A stretch of 26,867 bases of DNA from Chthoniobacterales bacterium. Its GTDB lineage: Bacteria; Verrucomicrobiota; Verrucomicrobiia; Chthoniobacterales; JACTMZ01. Shown here piece by piece: positions 1 through 7,052 of this stretch (position 1 is its first letter; the number at the start of each line of letters is the position of its first letter). Position numbers and translations under genes: made by a program. Location: assembly GCA_017853515.1 (NCBI GenBank), contig JAFMJK010000006.1, positions 1 to 26,867 on the forward strand, written 5' to 3'. Below the pieces are notes generated by a model. That model had not been told where the DNA came from, did no database searches, and saw only the letters and a program-made list of their open reading frames with translations.

Positions 1-185
1 ACGCTGACCGCGTGAACCCAGAACCATTCGCCCGAGGCAAATCGCGCGCGCAGTCCCGGCGCGTAGCGGCCAAGCCGCTGGCTGAAATCGCGGCGGTAGT
101 TGCCGCGCCGCACCATGCGGACGAGATAAGCCGGCAGCGAAAGAAGTAGGACGAGCGGAAAAACCGCGTTGTAGAGAATGCGCAT
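1..185 (-). CDS. waaA: 3-deoxy-D-manno-octulosonic acid (Kdo) transferase, N-terminal fragment
   Basis: Only the first 61 codons are inside the window; the gene runs off the left edge. The translation opens MRILYNAVFPLVLLLSLPAY, a membrane anchor typical of WaaA/KdtA. It then has a basic stretch with YRRDFSQRLGRY and ends at the family motif WVHAVS, which normally continues into VGE. WaaA is an inner-membrane glycosyltransferase that adds Kdo to the lipid A precursor, so an LPS-bearing Gram-negative envelope is implied. The ATG shares one base with the TGA stop of the rsmD-like gene upstream (TGATG), so the two are probably translated together. The call rests on the N-terminal pattern only. 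Confidence 0.85.
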   Translation of the reverse strand, partial: MRILYNAVFPLVLLLSLPAYLVRMVRRGNYRRDFSQRLGRYAPGLRARFASGEWFWVHAVS

Positions 186-739
186 CAGGCGTCGGGCTTG
201 CGTCGGTAGAAAGCAACCCAAGCCTGCCCGTAAGAGCGGCACCGGAGCAATTCCCAAGCGTCGCCGGGTGCCGGAGGTTCCCGGGGCAACTCCACCACGA
301 AAATTCCGCCGGGCGCCAGAGCACGCGCGAGCGCTCCCGACTCCATGAGCTGCACCGGGTGCGACTTCTCGCCCGGATCCAAGGCGAAGGGCGGATCGGC
401 AAAGACGAGGTCGAAGGCGGCCTCCGGCGCCGCAACGACGAAAGCGGCCACATCCTGCTGGCGCACGTTGCCGGTGAGTTTGGCCCGCGTCAGGTTTTCG
501 CGGATCGCCGCGACGGATTTGCGGTGGCTGTCGACGAAAGTGCACGACGCGGCGCCACGGCTGAGGGCCTCCAATCCGAGCGCGCCGCTGCCGGAGAACA
601 GGTCGAGTGCGCGGGCTCCGGCGACAACCTCGCCGAGGCTGGAAAAGACGGCGCCGCGCACGCGGTCCATCATCGGCCGCGCCACGCCGTCCGGGCACGA
701 CAGACGCAGCCCGCCGGCGCTTCCGGAAATTATGCGCAT
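185..739 (-). CDS. rsmD: 16S rRNA (guanine966-N2)-methyltransferase RsmD
   Basis: A protein of 184 residues, the usual size for RsmD, which methylates G966 of 16S rRNA in the 30S subunit using SAM. It opens MRIISGSAGGLRL. The segment RPMMDRVRGAVFSSL (21-35) matches the conserved region before the Rossmann fold. The SAM-binding motif DLFSGSGALGLEALSRGA lies at 46-63, and the catalytic DPPF of amino-group methyltransferases at 115-118. The ATG at 739 has a GGAG ribosome-binding site (plus-strand 748-751) eight bases upstream. It overlaps waaA by one base downstream and is divergent from the rhomboid gene across 106 bp. Confidence 0.93.
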   Translation of the reverse strand: MRIISGSAGGLRLSCPDGVARPMMDRVRGAVFSSLGEVVAGARALDLFSGSGALGLEALSRGAASCTFVDSHRKSVAAIRENLTRAKLTGNVRQQDVAAFVVAAPEAAFDLVFADPPFALDPGEKSHPVQLMESGALARALAPGGIFVVELPREPPAPGDAWELLRCRSYGQAWVAFYRRKPDA

Positions 740-769
740 TGTTTTTTCTCCGTCATTGTTGCCGCCGCG

Positions 770-797
770 AGATTAACGCGCTCCCGCGCGATGCAAA
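770..797 (-). promoter_or_regulatory. Possible sigma70-type promoter for rsmD-waaA
   Basis: On the minus strand, TTTGCA (797-792), a 16-base spacer and TAATCT (775-770) stand ahead of rsmD. The predicted leader is about 24 bases and holds the GGAG ribosome-binding site. Unlike the neighbouring plus-strand promoter, this one gives a conventional leadered mRNA. Inferred from motif matching only. Confidence 0.35.
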
Positions 798-810
798 GCG
801 GCAAGGCGTG

Positions 811-839
811 TTGCCGCCCTGCAGGGCAGCGGTTAGCCT
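811..839 (+). promoter_or_regulatory. Promoter of the rhomboid gene, predicted leaderless
   Basis: TTGCCG (811-816), a 17-base spacer and TAGCCT (834-839) form a sigma70-like pair. The -10 ends six bases before the ATG at 846, so the expected +1 is the A of the start codon. No Shine-Dalgarno sequence fits in front of the ATG. The same arrangement recurs ahead of the Ser/Thr kinase and the ClpX-like gene. Confidence 0.55.
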
Positions 840-845
840 CGTCCG

Positions 846-1622
846 ATGCAGGATCTGCAAGCCAAATTCCGAACCGCGCCGGTCACGGTCGTTCTCGCCG
901 GATTGTGCGTCGCGGTGTTCGCCGTCGAATATTTCCTCCTCGCGACCGGGCGGGGCGAAATGATCGGCATGTTCGCCTTGAGCGGGGAGGCGCTGGCGCG
1001 CGGGCGGTGGTGGACCTTGGTGACGCATCTTTTTCTCCATGCCAACCTCCTCCATCTCTTCGTCAATGTGGCCGCGCTTTGGTTCATCGGGCCCGAGGTG
1101 GAAATGATGCTGGGCCGCGCGCGGTTCCTGGTTCTCTATCTTGTCTCCGGCGTGGCGGGCGGCCTGCTGCAGACTGTTTTCTCCGCGCCCTCGTCCGAGT
1201 TGGTTGGCGCATCGGGCTCGGTCTGCGGCCTTCTCCTCTCCTTCACCACGGCTTACCCGGAGATGCCTTTGCGCGCGCTGCTCTTTTTCGTTTTGCCGGT
1301 GAACATGAAGGCAAAGACGTTGGGGCGCGGGTTGATCTTTTTTTCGGCGGCCTGTGCGGTGTTGCGGGTTCTCCCGCAACTCGGCCATCTCGCGCACCTC
1401 GGCGGGGCATTGGCCGGCGCGCTTCTCACCAAACTTTGGTTGCCGGCCGCGCCGGGGCCGCGCCCCTTCACCGTGATGACGGAGGAGGAACGCGCCGCGG
1501 AGGCCGAAGTCCTGCTCCGCCGTGTGACCGAAGAGGGACTCGAGAGCTTGAGCCGCGAAGAACAGCGGCGCCTCGGGCGACTATCGGATCGCCCGCGTCC
1601 GCGCGGCGGCGGGCGTTGGTGA
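846..1622 (+). CDS. Rhomboid family intramembrane serine protease
   Basis: A 258-residue polytopic membrane protein. Rhomboids cut transmembrane segments of client proteins with a Ser-His dyad inside the bilayer. Visible motifs are HANLLHLFVN (65-74) for the conserved HxxxxHxxxN segment, GASG (121-124) with catalytic Ser123, and HLAHLGG (181-187) in the last helix with His181 as the likely catalytic base. Hydrophobic helices cover about 14-32, 60-82, 93-112, 121-137, 143-152, 162-176 and 181-197. A charged cytosolic tail rich in Glu and Arg follows (212-258). The ATG lies just after a -10 element, so the mRNA may be leaderless. The 3' end overlaps the convergent kinase-like gene by 42 bp. The substrate is unknown. 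Confidence 0.9.
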   Translation: MQDLQAKFRTAPVTVVLAGLCVAVFAVEYFLLATGRGEMIGMFALSGEALARGRWWTLVTHLFLHANLLHLFVNVAALWFIGPEVEMMLGRARFLVLYLVSGVAGGLLQTVFSAPSSELVGASGSVCGLLLSFTTAYPEMPLRALLFFVLPVNMKAKTLGRGLIFFSAACAVLRVLPQLGHLAHLGGALAGALLTKLWLPAAPGPRPFTVMTEEERAAEAEVLLRRVTEEGLESLSREEQRRLGRLSDRPRPRGGGRW

Positions 1623-2774
1623 CCGGCGCGAACCCTGCAGCGGCAGCGTGACTTTGAGGCATGTCACGTCTGCGCGCGCATGATCGACTTCGATTGCCGC
1701 CCCGTTTTTGCGCAGGATGAACTGCACGACGGCCAGTCCGAAACCGCACGGTGCCGTCTGCCCAAAGGGTCGCCCGACCGGATCTCCCAACTCGCCGCGG
1801 GGTAACCCCACGCCTTCGTCGCAGACCCGCAACTCATAGGCGCCGGTTGCCAGTCGCCCGCCGACTTGCACCTTGTCGCCGGGGCGGGTGGACTGCAGCG
1901 CGTTGACGAGCAACTCGAGCACGACGCACTCGAGTTCGGCATAGGCAATGGCCAGCGCGGCATCGTCGAGCACGACGTGCAAGTCGCCGCTCCGTCCTGC
2001 GGCCTCCGCCTGTTTGCGGCAGACTGCCGTCAGTTGGTGCGTCCATTTTTCGCGCGCGTGGCCGGATTGTTCCCCGCGCGCGCCCGACCCGTCGCGGGCG
2101 GCCAGTTCGGCCACCAGCTCCAGCCGCTGCATTTGCTCGGCCAGACGCCGCCCCGTGGCGTCGATCTCGGCCAGACCGGCGCGAAGCGAGTCCTCTTCCA
2201 AGTCGCGGCCGGCGGCGAGTTCCGACATGAAGAACGAGGCGTAGCCGTTGAGCATCTCGAGCGGGCGGCGGAATTTGGCGGGCAGGCCCGCGACCAAACG
2301 CTCGCCCAGTTCGCGCAGCGCGGCGCGCGAATCGCTGTCCGCGATGGCGGCCCCGGACGGCGCGTGGGGCGGCTCGCGGCGCACGGATTCGTCGCGGCAG
2401 TTGCAGGTGATTTTGCCGTCAGGCAGCAAAGTGAGGGTCACTCCGGCGAGGAAAGAAGAGCCGTTGCGCCGTTTGCCTAGGACTTGTCCGCGCCAGACCA
2501 GGTCTCTCGGGATGATGGGGAGAACGGCTTCTTCGAAATGCCGGACCCACTCCGGCATATAGAGTGTGCGCCAGCTTCGCCCGAGGAGATCCTGCGGCTT
2601 CTCGTAGCCATACATGCGCAGATGTGCCTCGTTGATGTAGACGTAGTTCCCCTCGGGGTCGGTAAGCGCGAAGCCCTCGTCCGAATGGTCGAGGGCCTGG
2701 GCCAGATCGCTCAGGCTGATGGGATAATGGGGGTGCTCAGCCGGGGTCCGCGTGGTGGGAGCCGCCGTGTGCAT
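1581..2774 (-). CDS. PAS-domain histidine-kinase-like protein lacking the phospho-acceptor histidine
   Basis: Numbered from the ATG at 2774 (397 residues). A PAS fold at about 20-130 is shown by ALTDPEGNYVYINEAHLRMYGY and the end of its repeat. A helical DHp-like region (152-220) follows, then an ATPase domain with N-box LELLVNALQ (Asn291), G1 DEGVGLP (319-325) and G2 GFGLAVV (344-350). In the DHp region the H-box HExRxPL is replaced by AKFRRPL, putting Ala166 where the phosphorylated His should be. The protein may therefore bind ATP and sense a ligand without autophosphorylating in the normal way. No receiver domain or response regulator is adjacent. A TTG at 2813, 3 bp after the pseudouridine synthase stop, would add 13 residues. 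No hydrophobic segment is seen, so it is probably cytosolic. Confidence 0.75.
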   Translation of the reverse strand: MHTAAPTTRTPAEHPHYPISLSDLAQALDHSDEGFALTDPEGNYVYINEAHLRMYGYEKPQDLLGRSWRTLYMPEWVRHFEEAVLPIIPRDLVWRGQVLGKRRNGSSFLAGVTLTLLPDGKITCNCRDESVRREPPHAPSGAAIADSDSRAALRELGERLVAGLPAKFRRPLEMLNGYASFFMSELAAGRDLEEDSLRAGLAEIDATGRRLAEQMQRLELVAELAARDGSGARGEQSGHAREKWTHQLTAVCRKQAEAAGRSGDLHVVLDDAALAIAYAELECVVLELLVNALQSTRPGDKVQVGGRLATGAYELRVCDEGVGLPRGELGDPVGRPFGQTAPCGFGLAVVQFILRKNGAAIEVDHARADVTCLKVTLPLQGSRRSPTPAAARTRAIR

Positions 2775-2816
2775 AAACCGGGAGGAGGTTGCCACACTTT
2801 CCGAGAAAATCAACTC

Positions 2817-3728
2817 TCACCCCGCCTTTTCTTGAGGGCGCAGAGGAAAATCGGGCGGCGGCGGAGCGACAAACGCCAGCTCTTGACCCGTCTGCGGATG
2901 GCGGATGGCGAGCTTCCAGGCGTGCAGCAGTTGGCGCGGGAAATCGGCTCCGCCTCCGTAGACTCGGTCCCCCGCGATGGGGTGGCCAAGGTGCTTGAGG
3001 TGAACCCGGATCTGGTGGGTGCGCCCGGTTTTCGGCCGGCACTCGAGGAGGCTGAGTTTCGGGTTCGTCGCGAGCACTTTCCATGCTGTCTCCGCGGCGC
3101 GCGCTCCCGGCCGGTTCGATACGGCCATGCGTTGGCGGTGAACCGGGTGTCGGGCGATCGCGCCGGTGACCACGCCGGCCGAGGCGCGCGGTTTGCCCCG
3201 CACCACGGCGAGGTAGGTCTTTTGCGCTGTCCGCTCGGCGAATTGCCGCGCCAGCGCCGCGTGCGCGGCATCGTTTTTCGCGACGAGAATGCAACCGCTG
3301 GTGTCCTTGTCGAGGCGGTGGACCACGCCCGGGCGCAGGGGATGACCGGCCGAGGACAACCGCGGCGCGTGATGCATGACGGCGTTGACCAGCGTGCCGC
3401 TCCAATGTCCCGTCGCTGGATGCACGACCAACCCCGCCGGCTTGTTCAGGCAAAGGAGGTCATCGTCCTCGTAAAGGATTTGCAACGGAATGTTTTCCGG
3501 TTGCGCCGCGGCCGGTGCTTCCTCGGGCGGAGGCTCGAAGGCCGAGATCTCATCCCCTTCGCGCACCGGGCGCGAGGCGCGGGCCGCGGTGCCGTTGACC
3601 GCGACCAGTCCGGCGGCGAGCGCTTTTTGCCAGCGCGCGCGGCTCACGTCGGGCCAGGTGTCCGCCAACCAGCGGTCGAGACGCGGTGCCGCTGCCGCGG
3701 CGGTTTTTGTGCGGGCTGTTGTCTCCAC
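2817..3728 (-). CDS. RluD-family 23S rRNA pseudouridine synthase
   Basis: A 303-residue protein with the standard RluA/RluC/RluD layout. An S4 RNA-binding domain (about 15-62, RLDRWLADTWPDVSRARWQK) precedes the catalytic domain. The motif HRLDKDTSG (137-145) holds the catalytic Asp140, and GRTHQIRVHLKHLGHPIAGD (235-254) is the family's second signature. These enzymes isomerise uridines in rRNA or tRNA; RluD itself modifies the helix 69 loop of 23S rRNA. The start is a GTG at 3728. The N-terminal 14 residues are an Ala/Thr/Lys-rich extension, and a proline-rich linker (67-78) follows the S4 domain. It is divergent from the Ser/Thr kinase, and the kinase-like gene follows closely. Which uridine is modified cannot be read from the sequence. 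Confidence 0.92.
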   Translation of the reverse strand: METTARTKTAAAAAPRLDRWLADTWPDVSRARWQKALAAGLVAVNGTAARASRPVREGDEISAFEPPPEEAPAAAQPENIPLQILYEDDDLLCLNKPAGLVVHPATGHWSGTLVNAVMHHAPRLSSAGHPLRPGVVHRLDKDTSGCILVAKNDAAHAALARQFAERTAQKTYLAVVRGKPRASAGVVTGAIARHPVHRQRMAVSNRPGARAAETAWKVLATNPKLSLLECRPKTGRTHQIRVHLKHLGHPIAGDRVYGGGADFPRQLLHAWKLAIRHPQTGQELAFVAPPPPDFPLRPQEKAG

Positions 3729-3767
3729 GGGTCAGACGCTGGAGAGGATTGCCCCGCCGCGCAAGGT

Positions 3768-3797
3768 TTGCCGTTGCGCGCGCTTCCGCGCTAGCCT
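3768..3797 (+). promoter_or_regulatory. Promoter of the Ser/Thr kinase gene, predicted leaderless
   Basis: TTGCCG (3768-3773), an 18-base spacer and TAGCCT (3792-3797). The -10 stops six bases before the GTG at 3804, so the predicted +1 is the first base of that codon. It shares the octamer TAGCCTCG with the rhomboid promoter. It lies in the 75 bp divergent gap with the pseudouridine synthase gene. Confidence 0.55.
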
Positions 3798-3803
3798 CGC
3801 GCC

Positions 3804-5441
3804 GTGGAAGATCAGTCGCGCCCCCCGGTGATCGATTCCTGTCCCGTGTGCGGGGGGCAAATCGACGTGACCGACGAGTTGCCCTTCGCGCAGATCTACT
3901 GCCCGCATTGCGGCGAGGCGATGCGGGCGCGCCGCATGTTCAACAATTTCGAGTTGGTCGAACTGATCGGCGAAGGCGGCATGGGCTCGGTTTTCAAGGC
4001 CCTCGACCACACCCTGGGGCGTATGGTTGCGCTCAAGGTGCTGCGCCGCGAAATGAGCGGCAGCGAGGACGAACGCAGCAAGCTCGAACAGGAAGCGCGC
4101 GTCACAGCTTCGGTCAGCCACCCGCACGTGGTCCGGGTTTATTCGTTCGGCGAAGCCGACGGGCAATTTTACATCGCCATGGAGTTGGTGGAAAAAGGCT
4201 CTCTCGACGACCTCATGGGTATCCAGACCCGCGTGCCCGAGGCGCAGGTGCTCGAGATCGGGGCCCAAGTTGCCCAGGGTCTCGAGGCCGCCGCCGAAAA
4301 GGGTCTCATTCACCGCGACGTCAAACCCGGCAACATTCTCTTCGCCGACGCGCACACGGCCAAGATCGTGGATTTCGGTCTGGCCCGCGTGCTGGAGGAG
4401 GAGGCCGAAGCGCGCGGCGAGATCTGGGGCACGCCGTATTACATCGCGCCCGAGCGTCTCAACTACGAACCCGAGGACTTCCGCAGCGACATCTACAGCT
4501 TGGGCGGGACGCTTTTCCATGCCATCGCGGGCCGTCCGCCTTTCGAGGCGGAAAGCGCGAGCCTCGTCGCGCTGAAACAAATCAAGAGCCAGCCGGTCAG
4601 CCTGGAAGCCTTCGCCCCGGATGTCGCCCCGGAAACAGCTTATGTCATAAACCGCATGCTCGAGAAGAACCCCGGCGACCGCTATGCGGACTACGGTGAA
4701 CTGGTCGAGCATCTCGAATTCGCGCGCTCCAAAGTCATGGAAAGGGCAGCCCGCCCCCCGGAGGCGAAGCAGCGCGAGGTGGTGAAGGTGGAGACCAATC
4801 GCACCAAAGCCCTCGCCGCGCTCATCACGGTTTCGGCAGCGGTTCTTGTTCTCGGGGCGGGCGTGTGGCTTTTTCTGGCCAGCGAGCGCGAGCAAATCAA
4901 AAAGATGCGTGTCGAATTGCTGGGCGCTTCGCGCGACAAGCGGGCGGCGACGGATCCGCTTGATGCCGGCCACGCCGCGCTGGCTGCGGGCGAGTGGGAG
5001 ACGGCGCGCCAGGCTTTTGCCGGTGTGATCGCGACGGCGAAACCGCGCACTGCGCGCGCCTTGTGGGCTAGGGCAAACCACGCTGCCGCACTCGCTTTGC
5101 TCGCAAACACTGACCAGGCGCGCGAGGAGTGGGGGCGCATCAATCAGGCCGGGCTTTACTCGGACAAACCGGCGGATCTGCCGCTGGCCAATCTCTTCCT
5201 CGACGCGGCCCGCTTCGGCTTGCGCGGTTCGCCCTTCGAGGCTGGCGAGCTCTCAGGATACCCACAGAGCGGCCCCGGTGCGCTGGTTTACTTTTTTGCC
5301 GGCGTCACGGACTACGGCCTCGGGGCCCGCGACGCGGCGCGCGATCTCTTCGCCAAATTTCTCGCCGTCCCGCCGGCCAAAGATGTGCCGCAGTGGGAGG
5401 CTTACCGTGCGGTGGCGCAAAAACTGTCCGCGCCTCAGTAA
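3804..5441 (+). CDS. Membrane Ser/Thr protein kinase with N-terminal zinc ribbon and periplasmic repeat region
   Basis: A 545-residue Hanks-type kinase with a GTG start. An N-terminal zinc ribbon has Cys pairs CPVC (13-16) and CPHC (33-36). The kinase domain spans about 47-308: glycine loop GEGGMGSV (56-63), ATP-binding Lys78, catalytic loop HRDVKPGN (170-177), DFG (190-192) and APE (215-217), all intact, so it should be active. A single transmembrane helix lies at about 336-358. The C-terminal part (about 380-545) holds helical repeats with TPR-like patterns such as GHAALAAGEWETARQAF and is predicted to lie outside the membrane. Zinc-ribbon kinases of this form are common in Verrucomicrobiota and Planctomycetota. 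It probably phosphorylates cytosolic targets in response to an envelope signal; targets are unknown. The gene is 36 bp upstream of the ClpX-like gene, which appears to have its own promoter. Confidence 0.92.
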   Translation: MEDQSRPPVIDSCPVCGGQIDVTDELPFAQIYCPHCGEAMRARRMFNNFELVELIGEGGMGSVFKALDHTLGRMVALKVLRREMSGSEDERSKLEQEARVTASVSHPHVVRVYSFGEADGQFYIAMELVEKGSLDDLMGIQTRVPEAQVLEIGAQVAQGLEAAAEKGLIHRDVKPGNILFADAHTAKIVDFGLARVLEEEAEARGEIWGTPYYIAPERLNYEPEDFRSDIYSLGGTLFHAIAGRPPFEAESASLVALKQIKSQPVSLEAFAPDVAPETAYVINRMLEKNPGDRYADYGELVEHLEFARSKVMERAARPPEAKQREVVKVETNRTKALAALITVSAAVLVLGAGVWLFLASEREQIKKMRVELLGASRDKRAATDPLDAGHAALAAGEWETARQAFAGVIATAKPRTARALWARANHAAALALLANTDQAREEWGRINQAGLYSDKPADLPLANLFLDAARFGLRGSPFEAGELSGYPQSGPGALVYFFAGVTDYGLGARDAARDLFAKFLAVPPAKDVPQWEAYRAVAQKLSAPQ

Positions 5442-5443
5442 GT

Positions 5444-5471
5444 TTGCCTGCCCGCGCCGCCCGCGTAGAAT
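5444..5471 (+). promoter_or_regulatory. Promoter of the ClpX-like operon, predicted leaderless
   Basis: TTGCCT (5444-5449), a 16-base spacer and TAGAAT (5466-5471). The -10 ends six bases before the ATG at 5478, placing +1 on the A. The -35 begins two bases after the kinase stop codon, so the whole promoter fits in the 36 bp gap. This suggests the operon 5478-9766 can be transcribed independently of the kinase. Confidence 0.55.
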
Positions 5472-5477
5472 GGTGCG

Positions 5478-7052
5478 ATGAGCGAGCCGAATTTCCCCGG
5501 TCCCGAGGAATTGCAGAAGAGGCTGCAGGCCTTGCTGCAGTCGGCCTTCGTCCAGCCGGGCCGACCCGCGGCGGCAGCTTCCGGCGAGACGACCGACGAG
5601 GCCGGGCCGGCGGATGCCGTTTTCGATTTCAAGCTGACCCCGCGCGAGATCAAGGCGCACCTCGACCGCTTCGTCATCAAGCAGGACGAGGCGAAGAAGG
5701 TTCTCTCCATCGCGGTGTGCGACCACTACAACCACGCCAAATTCCTGCAGGAGCGCGCGCGCCGCGGCGAGACCGCCCCCGTCGAATACTCCAAGCAAAA
5801 CGTCATCATCACCGGCCCGACCGGCGTGGGCAAAACTTACCTCGTGCGCTGCATCGCCGACCTGATCGGCGTGCCTTTTGTCAAAGCCGATGCGACCAAG
5901 TTCAGCGAGACCGGTTACGTCGGCGGCGACGTCGAAGACCTGGTTCGCGAGCTCGTGCAGAAAGCGGACGGCGACATCGCGCGCGCCGAGCACGGCATCA
6001 TCTACATCGACGAAATCGACAAGATCGCCACCTCGGGAAACATGATCGGCCGCGATGTCAGCGGGCGCGGCGTGCAGACCGCCTTGCTCAAGCTCATGGA
6101 AGAGACCGAGGTTCCCCTGCGCAACCCGATGGATCTGGCCGGCCAGATGCAGACCGTGATGGAACTGCAGCGCGGGGGCAAAGCCGGACGGCAGTCGGTC
6201 AACACGCGCAGCATCCTCTTCATCGTCAGCGGCGCTTTCCCCCGCCTTCGTGACATCGTGGACAAGCGGCGCAGCAAAACGCAGATCGGGTTTTCCGCCC
6301 CGGCCGGTGCTGTTGCCGACGTTCCGTGGTATCGCGACATGACCACCGCCGACCTGGTCGAATACGGCATGGAAGCCGAATTCGTCGGCCGTCTGCCGGT
6401 GCGCGTGGCCTGCGAGGAACTCGTCGCCGCGGATCTGCGCCGCATCCTCGCCGAGTCCGAGGGCAGCATCCTGCGGCAATACGAAAGATCTTTCCTCGCC
6501 TACGGCATCGAGGCGGCTTTCGAGGACGACGCGATTGATCGCATCGCCGAGATGGCAGCGGGCGAGGGAACGGGGGCGCGGGGGCTGCTCACGGTCTGCG
6601 AGCAGATCCTGCGCGACTTCAAATTCGAGCTCCCCGGCTCGGGCGCCGCGGCTTTGCGCGTCGATGCCGCCCTCATCGAGCGTCCGGTCGAGCGTCTGGC
6701 CGAAGTGCGTGCCGGGAGCGGACGGGACCGCGATCTCGCGCTGCGCCGCGCCGCCGCCGATTTCATCGCGCGCCTCGGCGAGACGCTGGGAGTGCCGCTC
6801 CGCTTTTCCGACGACGCGCTCGGTCTCCTCGCGGAGATGTCCGTGGCGCGCCAGCAGCCGGTAAGGGAATTGTGCTCCGCGCTTTTCAAGGACTACGAAT
6901 TCGGGCTGCGTCTGGTTCGCGGGGCCGACGGGGAGGCGCTGGTCCTCACGCGCGAGGCGGTGGAAAATCCCGACAAGTTCTTGAGCGAACTGGTGGTGCG
7001 CTCCTATCGTCAGGGCTCCGAGGATGAATCAACCGCTGTCTCTCCATCTTAA
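5478..7052 (+). CDS. ClpX-like AAA+ unfoldase without zinc domain, with duplicated C-terminal unit
   Basis: A 524-residue AAA+ ATPase closest in motif content to ClpX. It has Walker A GPTGVGKT (113-120), pore loop GYVGGD (146-151; ClpX has GYVGED), Walker B IIYIDEIDKI (174-183), arginine-finger region EFVGRLP (301-307) and sensor-2 GTGARGL (364-370). IGF (270-272) sits where the ClpP-docking loop of ClpX lies, so partnership with a ClpP-type peptidase is plausible. The N-terminal C4 zinc domain of ClpX is absent; residues 1-50 are a short helix and an Ala/Gly-rich linker. A tail of about 140 residues follows the small domain and contains a second copy of it (443-479 against 348-384). It overlaps the next gene by 29 bp. 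It may be a specialised paralogue rather than the housekeeping ClpX; I cannot see whether another clpX exists elsewhere. Confidence 0.82.
   Translation: MSEPNFPGPEELQKRLQALLQSAFVQPGRPAAAASGETTDEAGPADAVFDFKLTPREIKAHLDRFVIKQDEAKKVLSIAVCDHYNHAKFLQERARRGETAPVEYSKQNVIITGPTGVGKTYLVRCIADLIGVPFVKADATKFSETGYVGGDVEDLVRELVQKADGDIARAEHGIIYIDEIDKIATSGNMIGRDVSGRGVQTALLKLMEETEVPLRNPMDLAGQMQTVMELQRGGKAGRQSVNTRSILFIVSGAFPRLRDIVDKRRSKTQIGFSAPAGAVADVPWYRDMTTADLVEYGMEAEFVGRLPVRVACEELVAADLRRILAESEGSILRQYERSFLAYGIEAAFEDDAIDRIAEMAAGEGTGARGLLTVCEQILRDFKFELPGSGAAALRVDAALIERPVERLAEVRAGSGRDRDLALRRAAADFIARLGETLGVPLRFSDDALGLLAEMSVARQQPVRELCSALFKDYEFGLRLVRGADGEALVLTREAVENPDKFLSELVVRSYRQGSEDESTAVSPS

Noticed and set aside
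2484..3794. A 436-residue plus-strand frame across the pseudouridine synthase gene.
   Set aside because: The minus-strand protein has clear S4 and HRLDKDTSG motifs; the plus frame has none and no plausible start signals.
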